Assembly: GCA_963662175.1 (NCBI GenBank)
Contig: OY759224.1
Span: 23,197,489 to 23,261,488, forward strand
Reading direction: 5' to 3'
Source of the DNA: Aradus depressus
Taxonomy: Eukaryota; Arthropoda; Insecta; Hemiptera; Aradidae
Length of the DNA stretch: 64,000 nt
Shown here piece after piece: positions 11,801 through 24,584 of the stretch. Within the stretch, counting starts at the first letter, position 1, and each line of letters begins with the position of its first letter. Below the pieces are notes generated by a model. That model ran no database searches, was not told the origin of the DNA, and saw nothing but the letters and a program-made list of their open reading frames with translations. The position numbers and the translations under genes were made by a program.

Positions 11801-12957
11801 ACAAAGCATCACCATAGTAAACCTACCACGCAACATTTTTTTTAATAAGAACTTGATTTATAATAAGGAAGGGTTAAAATTATAAGATAAGGTCATAAAA
11901 AATTAAAATAATATATTAGAAGACGAAATGAAAAGGAAAGAAACAAGAAAACGTCGAAAAAATTCCAATATTTGTAGAAAAACAATTGCCGGAAGACAAA
12001 AATCATACGAAAAGGGGTCTCCCAGAAGCCTCTGCAGGCGAAAATCAGTCTTTTGCTAGCTCTGGAACAGTAACACTCATGTAATGAGTGTCTTCCTTTT
12101 TTTAAAAGTTATATGATGTGAAAATGGTGAACAGTGAGTTAAGAATGTGAAGTGACAAGTTTAGAGTGAAATTTAGTTGATGCTATTTTTTTTGTGTTTG
12201 TTTCTTACATATTTTTTTTATTGTTTGAAAATTGTTCATAAGAAAGAGTACAAGTGACGTCACGTAAGTATTTTTTTTTGAAAATGGCCGCTATTGTTTA
12301 CAATTAAATTCTATGTGTTTATGTAAATTTGTAAATATGTTTTACTTTTTTTTTCATTTCCCTCATCTCTCTCATCAAATTTGAGTTTTCAAAACTTTCA
12401 GATTTCTTTGAACCAGCGATTTCGGATTTGTGCCAATTCGGGACATAGAATATATTAGTTTCATAATTAGAGATCAAAAATCCGGGAGCCATGTTGTTTT
12501 TATTATTGGTACATCTTGAGTAAAGCCAACTTCTCCCAGAGTTATTTATACTATGTCTATATATTTTTTTGAGACTCACTCTAAGTATAATCGATAAATT
12601 TCCTTTTAATAGTATTACTTATTTTGTTTTTATCTTATATTTTTTTACGTAAATTCTTTAGTCAATTCTATTTAGTAAATATCTTTAAGTAAATTGATTT
12701 AGACAGATATTATTTTTTAAACTTCAAGTAACTTCATTTAATTTTAAATTAATTTATTATTTATAATCATTTTAAGGAAAAATAAAAAGTTACAGCGATA
12801 GTTTATAAATAAATGTTTGGTGGAATAGACAATATTTCAAAAAGAAGTTTGGCTTATTTATCCAAAAGCTTTTATGATACAGTGAAGAGAGAGATATAGA
12901 TATTATTTCTAAATACAAAAAAATGTTACTGATATAATTTTTTTTATGTATTTTCAG
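11801..12957. other. AT-rich intronic stretch
   Basis: Presumed intron between 4694 and 12958. It contains poly-T runs and a short tgacgtcacgtaag stretch near 12255. The 86-codon minus ORF at 12319-12579 has no recognisable domain and I do not call it. Nothing else is supported. Confidence 0.5.
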
Positions 12958-12993
12958 GACTATTTGATTTGTTATTTTAAAGGCATTGGTGCT
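12958..12993 (+). CDS. Putative microexon, module 1, 36-nt type
   Basis: A 36-nt stretch between an acceptor (tgtattttcag) and a donor (gtaagt), phase 0 to 0, encoding DYLICYFKGIGA. Its paralogue at 41289-41324 has the same length and phases and encodes EFLLCYVKEANL, sharing the pattern [YF]-L-x-C-Y-x-K. Taken alone a 36-nt exon would be weak. The matching copy in the same module position between a 56-nt exon and a ~106-nt exon makes it credible. Confidence 0.65.
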
Positions 12994-13144
12994 GTAAGTA
13001 TATTGCTTTTTCATAATATTTATTTCATAATTGGCGGATATCACTTAATTAATATCTTGGGTTATTATAATAGTACTCTTTAATACTAACTGTATTGTAC
13101 AATACTAATATATTAATACGTATATATAATACTAACTGCATTGA

Positions 13145-13390
13145 GGACGCCGGTAGCTCAGTGGTATGCGTGCTTGCTTACTGAGCTTAAGATTGCTTGT
13201 TTGAAACCCGGCGAAGGTCCGTTGATTTTTCATCTGGAAGGTGAAAAACCGTTAGCACGCCGTCCTACGGCTGGGACGATGAATAGAATTTAGGACAGAG
13301 TAGTGTCGTGCTCATGTACACCGGGGTGACGAAGGAGCGCTCTGTTAGTAGGCGATATGACCTCGTACTTAAAGCCCGGGCATGAGTCAC
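13145..13390 (+). mobile_element. tRNA-derived SINE, internally deleted copy
   Basis: Same family as 4271: A box region ccggtagctcagtgg, degenerate B box (tgtttgaaacc), cacgccgtcctacggctggg, and tail taaagcccgggcatgagtca. About 100 bp of the body is missing after gggacgatga. The 3' end abuts the atc-repeat tail of the RTE fragment. Confidence 0.8.
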
Positions 13391-14188
13391 AATCATCATC
13401 ATCATCATAAGCGCTACAGTCCGTCAAGAGCCTTGGCCTCCTCCAGGAAATGTCCCCATGCAGCTCTGTCCTGGGCCAGTCTCCATCAGCCCACCGCACA
13501 AAACCGTCTTGCGTGTCTGTTCACGGTCTCTAGCCATCTTCTTCTGGGTCGTCCCACTCTTCTCCTACACCCTCCGGTGTCACATTAACGAGTTTCCTGG
13601 GTATATCACATCCGTCTTACATGTCCAGCCCAACGGAGCCATGATAGCGCTTTTTAGGTCTTGCTCTGACAGAGCTATGATGTCGACATCATCAGAAAAT
13701 GCCAGGATCTGCACGGATTTGTTGAAGATGTGTCCATTGGTCTGAATGCCTGATTCCCTTATCACCTTCTCCAGGGCTGTATTAAAGAGGAGGCAGGCCA
13801 GCGCGTCACCCTGCCTCAGACCATTCTGTATCACCAGTGTATCTGTCAAATCGGACTGGACCCTGATGCGACTTTCCACATCCCGCATGGTCAGCTGCAC
13901 GAGTCGGATCAGCTTATTGGGCACCCCCAGTTTCCTCCATTGCTGTATAAAGCTGTAGGCTGCCTTATCCACAAACAGGTGGTGAGTCTCTATCTTGAAC
14001 TCGAGGGATTTCTCCAGGATTTGCCTCAAACTGAAGATCTTGTCAATCGTTGATTCACCTTTGCGAAATTCGCTCTGGTACTTTCCAACGATGTCCTCAG
14101 TATAGCCCAACAGCCTTGAATACAAAGTGCCCGTCAGTACTTTAAAGGCGCAATTCAACAGGGTGATGCCTCTGTAATTCGTTCACTC

Positions 14189-14190
<2 letters not shown>
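13391..14190 (-). pseudogene. RTE-like non-LTR retrotransposon, 3' fragment
   Basis: The minus strand encodes an RT fragment: NYRGITLLNCAFKVLTG, YQSEFRKGESTIDKIFSLRQ, LRQGDALACLLFNTALE, and the catalytic box as LAFSDDVDII (FSDD instead of FADD). Near the end another frame gives WRLAQDRAAWGHFLEEAKAL, the C-terminus typical of RTE elements. The 3' tail is a gat-type microsatellite (plus 13392-13408, atc repeats) rather than poly(A), also an RTE habit. Frameshifts lie between the two parts, so it is a dead 5'-truncated copy. Confidence 0.8.
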
Positions 14191-14191
<1 letters not shown>

Positions 14192-14225
<34 letters not shown>

Positions 14226-15435
14226 GCCGACCACCATCGCCGAATTGTCGGGGAAAAGGGGGGCCTAACTATTTTATTAATAAATTAAAAAAAAAAATAC
14301 GGTGTGGGTCTCGGGATTCCCGGCAGAAGCTATGCTTCTAAAGAGAAAGAAAAATTATCAGCTAATAGAAGCGTAGCGTCCTGACATCCGCTCGGTTGAC
14401 GGAGATCTCGCAATTTTTTAAGAATTATACTTGTTCAAATTTTATTTTTCTGAACCCAAAAAAATCTTTTTTTTATTTATTTTTTTTAATGCCTTTAGAT
14501 AATTACAAAATAAAAGATAACATTACAAGATAAATAGGCTACTTCCTCCCAGAAGACGGAGTCTGAGTGTGGAGGGGGAGCAGTCAGCTAAGACTGTACA
14601 TTCACTGTTAAAAATTTAACATAGTATAGAAAGAAGAAATACAAAAAAAGAAAAATACAAAAAAAGATAAATACAAGAATAAATAAATAAATAAAAAATA
14701 GTATCTTTAGTAAAAAATAAATGCAATAATAATAATTTAAAAAAAAAAGAAAAAAAAAAGAATGAAAAAAAGAAAAATTGACTAAAATAAGAAATATTCT
14801 CGTGATATAGAAGAAAAGTAAAATAAAAATTGATGAATAATGAAGTACTGATGGAATGAACCTGAAAACCCGGAGACCTGGTATTAAATTTTAATGGAGT
14901 GAGACAAGACAAGTGAACATGAAGTTGGCAGAGTACAACAGCATACATGAGGCGGACCGTGGCAGGGCTGGCCAGGGAGAGAAGAGAGTAGAACAGAGCG
15001 TCGTGCTAGTCAGAGTAGAGAGAACTTGACAAGGACTCAACCTGATCCGAGCTCAGTCCGGTGACCCACTCCATGACTCTAGTCATGTACCTGCTCAGAG
15101 AACCTCTCTGGCTTTCTATTTCTAGTTTTATATCTTTTGGCAAATAATTGAAAAGAGTTGCTATAATAAACGGTGTCTGTTTGGTCGTCCAAGTGGTGAG
15201 TGGTCTGTGTACGATAGTACTGGTGGAGTGAGGGGTTCGTGTCGGGTATCGGTGAGGAACAGAACAGAGAGTATCTGAAGCATTTAGGAAAAGCTGTCTA
15301 AGGAGGTTTTTGAGGTATATATGCCGGATCGGGAGAACGGAGAAAACAGAAAAAACTTGCGTAGTAGGAAATGTAGCAGGGACTTTCAAAATGGTCTTTA
15401 TAACTAGTTTTTGGGCGGTCACCAGCGGCTTGAAC
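14192..15435 (-). mobile_element. CR1/L2-like non-LTR element, 3' segment (C-terminus, 3' UTR, poly(A))
   Basis: The poly-T tract at 14192-14222 is the poly(A) tail of a minus-strand element. Its last coding part is 15435-15006: FKPLVTAQKLVIKTILKVP, then FSVLPIRHIYLKNLL, ending LSSSLYSD. Upstream parts of the same protein lie at 19331-20343 and 24897-25245, separated by plus-strand R1 and Jockey insertions. The 3' UTR (14223-15005) is AT-rich with A/T runs; the minus ORF at 14616-14948 there is low-complexity. Confidence 0.8.
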
Positions 15436-15920
15436 AGAAGACTCAACAGAAGAAGACCCAGGGTCGTTCTTTTTGATGTCCCTGCCAGCTGGTCGGGGCA
15501 GGACCTCTCTGGGAAGCTGGAGGCAGTGAACCCACTGTATAAGGGGATTACTCCACTTTACAGGAAAGTCCCCCCAAAGAGCGGCCCGACTACAAACTGG
15601 GTAGCGGAAGCCCCGTCTGATGTCCGGAGAGAACTGGTCTCGGCGGGGTCTATAACGCTGTGTGGGTGGTATCCGTGCAGAGTCGGGGACTGTTTGGATG
15701 TAACAAGGTGCAATAGGTGCCAGGGATTCGGCCATATCGCCAAGTACTGTAAGGGCAGGGAGAGGTGTGCGTGGTGCTGAATAGGAAAAACAAGCCGCCG
15801 AAATGTTGCAATTGCAGCACAGGAAAGTCCGCCGCGAATCACAGTGCAAACTGTGATACCTGCCCGACATATATCCGGGCGATAGAGGCCCTGGCCGCTC
15901 GCACGGACTATGGCCGGTAG
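15436..15920 (+). pseudogene. R1 Gag (ORF1), 5'-truncated
   Basis: RRRPRVVLFDVPASWSG starts the visible part. The nucleocapsid end follows with a first knuckle CNRCQGFGHIAKYC, then CAWC where the frame shifts at about 15778, then CCNCSTGKSAANHSANC, giving the three-knuckle arrangement usual for this clade. The shifted frame ends at TAG (15918-15920). The ORF2 start codon at 15910 overlaps this stop, as is common in R1-type elements. Confidence 0.75.
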
Positions 15921-18900
15921 GCGGCGCGACGGTCTTCATGTGTGGCAACACAACATGAATAGGCGCAGAATCGTTGCTGCGGAAGTACGGCACCTGGTAT
16001 CCCAGGAGAACATCCAGGTACTTGCACTTCAGGAGCCATATTGCGTTAGAGGCGCCGTGGCAAGCCTGGGCACCGGCCACAGGATTATGGTTGGGGCGAG
16101 GGACAACCAGTGGCCTATGGCCGCACTGGTTGTGACTGACCCTCAGATGGACGTGATGGTACTCCACCATCTGTCCACCAGCCATATGGTAGTGGCCTGT
16201 GTCAGGCATACAAACGTGAGCTGCTATGTCATCAGCGGGTACTTCCCCCCTTCTGAGGACATAGAACGACAGTTAGGCCACTTGGATCATATACTTGATG
16301 AACTCGAGGGGGGCAACGTGATCATCTTGGCGGATGTTAATTCCTGGTCAGTCGCCTGGGGATCGGCTCGCACCGATCGCCGGGGTGGCAGGTTACTGGA
16401 TGTGATAGCCCGCCATGATCTTCGCATTGTCAACGACCCGGACTCCCCGCCCACATTTCGTGGTGCAATGGGAGAATCCCATATAGATGTCACACTTGTG
16501 TCCGGCGGACTAGGCCAGGCCGTGGGAGGATGGCGTGTCAGAGAAGTCACATCTAGCGACCATTGCGTCATAGATGTTCAGCTCTTTGACCCGGGTCTTC
16601 CAGCGGTGAGGCCTAGAGACCCGCGCTTTGCTATACGCAAGGCCATCTCGGACGCCTTTGTGACCGCCGTTGCTACCTACTCCTGTGACGAGGATTGGGA
16701 AGGCCTCAGGAGCTTTGACCCTGTTGACCAGATCGAGGAGGGAGTTTAGCAGCTCGGAAGTATATTACTTCGAGCTGCCGACGAAACTATCCCCAGGAAG
16801 GTAAACAGGCTCAAAAAGGTTCCCTGGTGGAGTGAGGAGCTTACCCTCGCTAAGAGGGTTGTATACCGCGCCAGGCGTAGGTACCAACGGTGCGGGAATC
16901 CACTTCTGAAGGTGTCAAGGCGGGAAGAGTACCGACAACTGAATAATGCCTACAACCGAAGCATCGCCACTGCGAAGAAGGTTAGTTGGAGGAATTTCAT
17001 AGAGGAGGAGAGTGTCAGAAACCTGTGGGGGATCCCTTACCGGGTCGTCACCGGGAGGCTCAGACCGGTCGCCCCGGTGGCCTCCATCAGGAATGGGGAC
17101 GTTTACGCCTTGTCCCTGGAGGAGGCAGGACGGATATACCTGGGGGTGGCCTTTCCGGCGGACGACCCGACGGAGGATACCCCCACCCAGGTAATTATCA
17201 AAGAGACTGCCCGTGCCCTGCCGGATACGGAGGACGCTCCGGACTGGGACGAATTAGATTTAAGTCTGGCGGTTGGGAAGCAGAGGAATGGCGGCGCCCC
17301 TGGGATGGATCTCATAGACGCCGCCATGATCAAGAAGGCATTCCCGGCCATAAAGGCGGATCTTCTTTATCTAGTAAACTCCTGCCTAAGGACTGGCCAC
17401 TTCCCGAGTGCTTGGAGACGTGCACTTGTGTGCACGTTTGTCAAGCCTGGGGACAGGGACCTCTCCTTGGTGGGCAGCTATAGACCGATCAGTCTACTCC
17501 CAGTCTCCGACAAGGTGTTGGAGACTCTGATTCTCTCAGGAATTCGAGCCCGGGTACAGGCCTTCGTATCGCACAGACAATTCGGATGCATGAGGGGCAG
17601 ATCCGCTGAGGATGCTGAGGGCGGATGTCGGGGAGGGCAGAGGGAAATACTCTCTCTGTATCTTCTTCGACATAGCCGCGGCCTTCGACTGCGCCTGGTG
17701 GCCTGCCATTCTCTTGCGATTACGGTCTGTGGGAATTCCCAGGAACCTATTCGGGCTCATCTCCAGCTCCCTCAGCGAGCGCTCTGCGACGGTGAGGCAG
17801 CAATTCACCAGCACTACAGTGAACGTCACCAGAGGGTGTCCCCAGGGCTCGGTCCTCGGACCAACACTCTGGAACATACTCTTTGACGGACTGCTTCGTG
17901 ACCTCGAGACTCGTGGACACAGGGCAATAGCCTATGTTGACGACCTAGTGGTCACGGTGCACGCTGACAGTCGCGCCACTCTAATCGCCCAAGCCGTGAT
18001 TGAGGCTACGGACACTTGGTGCCGACTGAACAAGTTAACCCTCTCTCCTAGCAAGACAGCGGCCATGCTGATGAAAGGGAAAACTGACGCCCGCCACCCC
18101 CTGGTTCTTGCAGTACACGGCCGACGCGTTGAATTTCCGGCCGTGATCACGTACCTAGGTGTGGGGATCGGGCCGGGTTTCAACATCACGCCCCACACTG
18201 TTGCCATCAAGGTTAGGATAACAGCCACCTTTAGCGCTCTGAGCTCCCTAGCACGAGCGACGTGGGGCCTCGGCTACTCTGCGTTTAAACTATTTACACC
18301 GGAGTTTTCGAGGCCGTAGCAAGACATGCCGCTGCCGGATGGTGGAATCACCCCACCAAACGACAGCGTACGTTGCTACTACAAGCTCAAAGAGCAGCCC
18401 TCCTCAGGGTTACCAAGGCCTACCGTACAGTTTCCACGGCTGCGCTGCAGGTGCTGGCGGGGGCTCCACCCATAGACCTAGTCTTGGATGGGGCCGTCGC
18501 CTCCTACTTCTGCAGACGCGGTTTACCACTGGAAGCAGACACGGACGTGGCCTTGCGTCAAGCCCTGGAGGAGGAGATGCAAGGACAGGCGAGACCAGAG
18601 CGTCTGAGGGGCATTGTCCAGGAATGGATCGTGGAAAGATGGCTACAGCATTGGGCGCGATCGACAGATGGCCGAACAACATTCGCCTATTTCCCGAACG
18701 TCCAGACGCGCCTTGACTCCCCATGGATACAACCAAACCATTGGATGTCACAGGTGCTAAGAGGTCACGGCGACTTCAACGCCAAGCTCTTCTTCTTTAA
18801 GAGGAAGAACAGCCCTACCTGCTCGTGTGGCGGCGTCGAGACTGCGGAACACGTAGTCATCGAATGCCCGCTATAAGACGGGCCCAGGGCGGCGCTGATC

Positions 18901-19014
18901 CGCCGGACAGGTTCGTACCTGGGACTGGACCCGCCGGGACTGATGACGGAGGCTGGTTACCTGGCTTTTGATCGGTTCGTCTCCTCCTGGCGGAAAATCA
19001 AGAAAGCCTTCTAA
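15910..19014 (+). pseudogene. R1 ORF2: endonuclease and reverse transcriptase
   Basis: The APE-like endonuclease shows HVWQHNMNRRRIVAAE, LALQEPY, ILADVNSWSVAWGS, ESHIDVTLVS and TSSDHCVIDVQ. A TAG at 16747 interrupts the same frame, which continues into RT (GNGGAPGMDLIDAAM with R read as G variants, then SYRPISLLPVSDKVLE). It shifts frame near 17630 to give FFDIAAAFDCAWWPAIL, GCPQGSVLGPTLWNILFDGL and the catalytic AYVDDLVV. It shifts again near 18315 and reaches CSCGGVETAEHVVIEC. A TAA at 18874 interrupts the last stretch; the natural end is probably TAA at 19012. No RNase H domain is seen. Confidence 0.85.
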
Positions 19015-19330
19015 CCCGGCGCCGGGGGCCCCGCCGACCGCCGACAGGCGCTGCGGCGGCTGCCCCCGGCTTAGGGAAGCAGGCAGAAAAGGACCCCCGA
19101 CAGGATCCCGATCTCACTCGGTATAAAACGCCGAAAACCAAGGACGACCATGGACCGTAGCCATCGAGCCGGTCCACGGCCGTCCATAGCATCATGTAAA
19201 TATGTAAATATTGTATATAGTAAATAAACGGGAGAAGGTTACCCATTCCCCAACGAAAATAGGGTGATGTGACCGACCCCCCCTCAGGGGGTCAGGAGCA
19301 CCCAATAAAGAGAAAAAAAAAAAAAAAAAA

Positions 19331-20343
19331 CCGCCCCAGGCCATGATTCCATAGTCTAACATTGAACCTATGTATGCATGATAGATATTTTTTAGATCCT
19401 TGACAGGTAAGACTTCCCGCAGGGTTCTAAATGCAAAAAGCATACTCCTTACTTTCCTTGTTACATGCTGGATATGAAGGCCCAATTTAATCTAGAGTCT
19501 ACCCAGACTCCTAGATACTTGTATTGTGAGACCCTTTCGAGGGGTAGGCAGGAACAGCAGAGGGTGGAGTCACAATTATGGATTTTTAAGGGATATTCAG
19601 GTTCAGGGTTGATAGATGTCAGCGAAAATGTTATGTATTTGCATTTTGTCACGTTAACTGTGAGAGAGTTAGAACAAATCCACCCAAGTATGTCCTTTAA
19701 GTGAAGCTCAGCGTATTCGAACACCTCACGCCAGGACCGTCCACGGTACAACACCACAGTATCATCTGCGAATAACACTATCCTACCACTATCCTTCGGT
19801 TCGTATACTGTTATCTCGTTTATGTAGATGAGAAATAGAACAGGACCCAAGGTACTGCCTTGGATGACCCCATAGTCTATCTGTTTCGTGTCACTCTCCA
19901 CACCCTCAACTGAGACATATTGTGTTCTGTTAGTTAGATATGATTCGAACCATCTTAGTACAGTTCCCGTTATCCCTATTTGTTTCAGTTTCTGAATTAG
20001 AATGTCCCTGTCAATAGAGTCGAAGGCTTTAGCGAGGTCGTGAAAGACTCCGAGTACTTTCTCTCCCTCGTTGAGTCCGGCTGTGACTGTGGAGATGACT
20101 TCCAGTAATGCGTCACTCGTTTTTTTACCCGGCTGAAAACCGAATTGTCTGCAGGAGAGCAACTGGTTATCAGAAACGTATTGCATAACACATTTTTCTA
20201 GTATTTTAGAGATTGTATTCAGCATGGAAATAGGTCTGTAGTTAGATAAAATGTGGGTAGGGCCGTTTTTATGGATGGGGATGACTTTGGCTTTTTTTTG
20301 TAAGTGGGGGAAGGAACCAGAATTTAGACTTAGATTTATTATA
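19331..20343 (-). pseudogene. CR1/L2-like element, reverse transcriptase core
   Basis: Minus strand: INLSLNSGSFPHLQKKAKV, SNYRPISMLNTISKILEKCV, FGFQPGKKTSDALLEVI, FHDLAKAFDSIDRDILIQKL, IQGSTLGPVLFLIYINEI and the catalytic box VLFADDTVVL, then YKYLGVWVDSRLNW. After a frame change it continues to YHAYIGSMLDYGIMAWGG, where the R1 element interrupts. The upstream part continues at 24897. All parts read in order on the minus strand, which is direct evidence for nested insertion. Confidence 0.85.
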
Positions 20344-20590
20344 GGAACAGCTGTGATACTGATATCGTAAACATCATTTTTTTTTGTGCTCTTTAATATT
20401 TTTGTTAAAAAAGTGTATTATGTGAACTTTATAGTTTAAAATCTTTTCTTATTTTTTGTTTGAGTTGTTTTTTTAAAGAACGTTTTCATAATGCAAGTAA
20501 AAACATCGTAAACTAGGTGATTTTTTTAATTTTTTTTTCTGTTTATTTTTTTTTTTATTATTTTTTTTTTTTCTTCTTTTACTTCATTTA

Positions 20591-21855
20591 ATGGCAACCA
20601 TTGAAGAAAAGGAAGAAGTCAATGCTGCCCCAGGGATCACGCCATGGCAGAAAGCGTTTTCCAGAAAGAGGTCCGCTATAGAAAATAGAGACCCAAGGAA
20701 AATCGCTCGTCCTGCAGACACCATTCCTGTAAGTAACCCTTACACTCCGTTAGCAACAAAAGATGACAACATGGAGACAGTAAAGGAAACCTTCGAGAAA
20801 CCTCCTCCCATTTTCATTAAAGATGAAGTGACCAGTTGCAAGCACCTCATTGAAGAGTTAATTAAAACTTCTGGGCCCGATTCCTTCATATTGAAGGCCA
20901 CGACAAGAGGGATTACCTTATACCCCACGAAGCCCGAACACTATAGAGCATTCATCCATCTTCTCGATAACCATAAAGTCGAGTATCACACGTATCAATT
21001 GAAATCAGAAAAGGTGCCGAGGGTGGTAGTTCGTGGCCTTCATCCTTCGTCCGACAAGGAGGAGATCATCGCAGCCTTCAGTGAGAAGGGTTATCAGGTG
21101 AAAGGAGTCATGAATGTCTACAAGAAAACATGGCTCCAACAAGACCCCCGTGTGCCGGACTCCGCTCCAATCAATGTCCCCCTCCCACACTTTTTTTTAT
21201 CGATGTAGAACCGAAGTCATTTAACGAAAATATCTTTGATATTAAATCTCTACTGTACTGCAAGGTGACAGTAGAGGAACCATATAGAACAAGGTCAATA
21301 GTCCAGTGCAAAAGATGTCAGTTGTACGGACATACCTAATCATTTTGCAGACTGCGCCATAAGTGCGTGCGGTGCGGTCAGGACCATGTCTCTGGTACAT
21401 GCCAGAAACCAAGAACCACTGCAGCCACATGTGCCAACTGCAAGGGCTTTCATCCTGCCAACTACAGGGGGTGCATTGTCTACCAAGAACTTCGAAATCG
21501 ACGGACAATTTCTTCTACTTCAGTAGACAACAAGAGGTTTCCGCCGATGAATTCAACAGCTTTTCCCGTCATGCCTCAAAGGTCTCAACCAACTCCGCCG
21601 ACTCATCCTGCAGCGACTGGGCGGCCACATGTCAGTGCCTTCCATCCATCACCCACTACAGAAAGAAAATCTAACTACGCAGATTCCCTTCTGGACTGGA
21701 CAGATCCGATCCTCCGTCAGGGGGCATGGGAGAGGAAGGGTCCCAGTGGTCACCTCCTAATAATGGTATCCCTCCACATTTTAATAACTTTTTATCAAGT
21801 CTTCAAACTATTATCCAGCCCCTTGTCACCCTCCTTTCACAACTATCACAAATGA
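20591..21855 (+). pseudogene. Jockey ORF1 (Gag-like nucleic-acid-binding protein)
   Basis: Starts MATIEEKEEVNAAPGITPWQ. The central region resembles the pre-knuckle domain of Jockey gag (GPDSFILKATTRGITLYPT; VPRVVVRGLHPSSDKEEIIA). A frame change occurs at the T run at about 21190, after which FIDVEPKSFN leads to three CCHC knuckles: CKRCQLYGHT with a TAA at 21337, CVRCGQDHVSGTC, and CANCKGFHPANYRGC. A proline-rich tail follows. The role would be RNA binding in the retrotransposition particle. Confidence 0.8.
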
Positions 21856-21873
21856 CACAACTCTTCACACAGT

Positions 21874-24584
21874 ATGCACACTAATTCACTCACCATTGGT
21901 TCCTTGTCAGTTCTTCTGTGGAACGCGAACGGACTTCTACAACATAAAAACGAACTGGACATACTTCTACATGACAGACGGATTGACGTTGCCCTAATCT
22001 CTGAAACCCACCTGACGTCCAAATCAAAATTGTCCTTCCGGAACTATACTATACATCGAGCTGATCATTCTGACGACACTAGTCACGGCGGGGCAGCTGT
22101 TGTCATAAAGTCCTCACTCACACACTACCCACTTCCGAACGTAACCACACCTCACATCCAGGCAGCAGCTATTACTCTACATACACGACACAAAAAGATT
22201 AACCTTGTTGCCGTTTATTGCCCTCCGAGGTTCGCCATAGCTCCTGCTACATTTTCAGAATTTTTCCGGAAATGGGGACCCTGTTTCATTGCCGGTGGAG
22301 ACTACAATGCTAAACACCAGCAATGGGGCTCGCGACTCTGTACACCGAGGGGAAGGAGTCTCAATACTACAATTAACAATGACAACTTACAAACCACTTC
22401 ACCGAATACACCAACATACTGGCCAACTTCAAGACGCAAATTACCAGACCTACTTGACTTTTTTATACACAAAGGTTTAAGAAGTATGCCATCATCTGCC
22501 AGCACCACGACCGATCTCTCTTCGGATCATTCACCGGTGTTTTTAAACGTCTGGGCGGAGCCGTCTCAAAAGGAGCGTAAACCGACGCTAACTCCAGGAC
22601 TGATGGACTGGGAGTTATTCAGGGAAAACTTAAACGCTAGGTTCTCTGTACCATATTCCCTAAAGACAGAGGAGGAGCTAGAGCAGGCAGTGGAGTTCTT
22701 CACATGTTGTGTTCAGGAAGCCGCATGGTCTTCATCATTTCCCTCAAAGCTGGCTTCTAGGCAAGATCTACCGGCTTACCCAGAGTACATTCGCAGATTG
22801 ATCAGGGAGAAGCGGAGAGCACGGCAGATATGGCAATCCTCCAGACTACCGACTGACAAACAGATATACAATCGACTGAATAACAAACTGAAGACGGAAA
22901 TTAAATTATTTCGAAAAGCTAAATTTGATACTTACTTCTCCAACTTGAATGCTGAAAATGGCAGTCTCTGGCGAAAAACTCGTGGGGGGTGCTGCGTCAA
23001 CCAGTAACGTCAGTACCTCTGCGATATTACAATGACACATGGGCCATAACAGATGAGGAGAAAGCAGAGCGCTTCGCCTCCCATCTCACACAAACCTTCA
23101 CACCTCATCCAGACATGCATGATTTAACACATGAAACACATGTCTCACAAACACTACATATCCCACTGCCACTTTCACTCCCTCCCAAATCATTCACACC
23201 TTCTGAAGTCGCATTTGAAATTCAACACCTCCCCAAAAAGAAGTCCCCAGGATATGACCTCATTACGGCTGAAGTTCTCAAGGAATTACCTCGAAAAGCT
23301 GTCGTGTTTCTGACAACCCTGTTTAACTGTATACTACGCACTACACGCTTTCTAATTCAATGGAAACTCTCACACATTCTTATGATACTCAAATCAAAGA
23401 AGCCAGAACACTCTCCTTCCTCCTACCGACCTATCAGTCTTCTTCCTCTATGTTCTAAACTCTTCGAAAAATTACTATACAAAAGGCTCATAACTATTCT
23501 TTCCAGTCAGCAAACACTTCCTCATCATCAGTTTGGCTTCCGCTCAGAACACTCCACAATACACCAGTTACACAGGGTTGTGGATTACGTGGCGTCTGCC
23601 CTAGAAAGAAAGTTCTACGCAACGGGGGCGTTCCTTGATGTAAGTCAGGCTTTTGACCGAGTTTGGCACGCGGGACTTCTTTATAAATTGAGATCGTTGC
23701 TTCCTCACACATATTACTTAATCATTCATTCATATCTAACAAACAGATACTTCGCCGTTCGTCAGGGCTCTGCTATCTCCTCAATAAGATCCATATTAGC
23801 GGGTGTACCGCAGGGTTCTGTCTTAGCTCCTTTATTATATACACTATACACATCTGACATGCCCACCTCCATCCACACAATGACAGCTACATACGCCGAT
23901 GACACCGCCATCTTAGCTGCTGCTGACCTTCACATACACGCCTCATTTACACTACAACACAATCTCACACAAATTGAAAACTGGTGCAACACATGGAAAA
24001 TAAAACTTAATACAGAAAAATCACAGCACATCACATTTACACTTCGACGAGAAACATGCCCCCCCGTTTTCATCTACAACAAGCCCCTCCCTCAAACTAA
24101 TACTGTACGATACCTAGGACTGACATTGAACCGAAGACTGACATGGAACCCTCACACACGTCTCACACGAAACACGCTGAACCGTCGACTCAAAATACTC
24201 TACGGACTTCTAAATAGACGATCAAAATTAGACCTGACACAAAAACGGAACTGTTATACTTACTTACTTAGACCATTATGGACATACGGATCACAGATAT
24301 ACGGTTCAGCAAAAACATCCAACATCAAACGAATTCAGGCGTTTCAGTCAAAAACCCTCAGATTGATAACACAGTGTCCCCCATACATAAACAACAGACC
24401 ACTTCATAACGATCTTATGATACACACAATACCCGACACAATACAAACTACCTACATACGTTTCTTTAGAAAACTTTACACACATAAAAATCCAGAAATA
24501 CGTACTTTATCTTCACAACACTTACCACAAAACCCCCCACGAAGGTTGAAGAGGAGGTGGAACCGCGACTTACTGCCACCTTAA
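21874..24584 (+). pseudogene. Jockey ORF2: endonuclease and reverse transcriptase
   Basis: The APE endonuclease shows LWNANGLLQHKNELDILLHD, ALISETHLTSKS, GGDYNAKHQQWGSR and LSSDHSPVF. The frame shifts near 22990. RT follows with KKKSPGYDLITAEVLKEL, SYRPISLLPLCSKLFEKLLY, FGFRSEHSTIHQL, AFLDVSQAFDRVWH, LAGVPQGSVLAPLLYTLYT and the catalytic TYADDTAIL. The C-terminal region ends PRRLKRRWNRDLLPP. Lengths match a usual Jockey ORF2 apart from the single frameshift. Confidence 0.88.

Larger units (their letters stand above)
15436..19330 (+). mobile_element. R1-clade non-LTR retrotransposon, 5'-truncated
   Basis: Plus-strand element with a gag part, an APE-type endonuclease, RT, a C-terminal CCHC motif, a GC-rich 3' UTR, a polyadenylation signal (aataaag, about 19304) and poly(A) at 19313-19330. 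It sits inside the minus-strand CR1-like protein, between codons for GIMAWGG (19331 side) and FKPLVTAQK (15435 side). No clear target-site duplication was found. The element starts inside gag and carries several frameshifts and two nonsense codons, so it is inactive. Confidence 0.85.

Noticed and set aside
14616..14948. 110-codon Phe/Leu-rich minus ORF resembling a membrane protein
   Set aside because: It is the complement of A-rich 3' UTR sequence in a retroelement; low-complexity translation of poly-T runs.
15298..16209. 303-codon minus ORF overlapping R1 gag and endonuclease
   Set aside because: It is antisense to recognisable Gag and endonuclease motifs and has no domain; a shadow frame.
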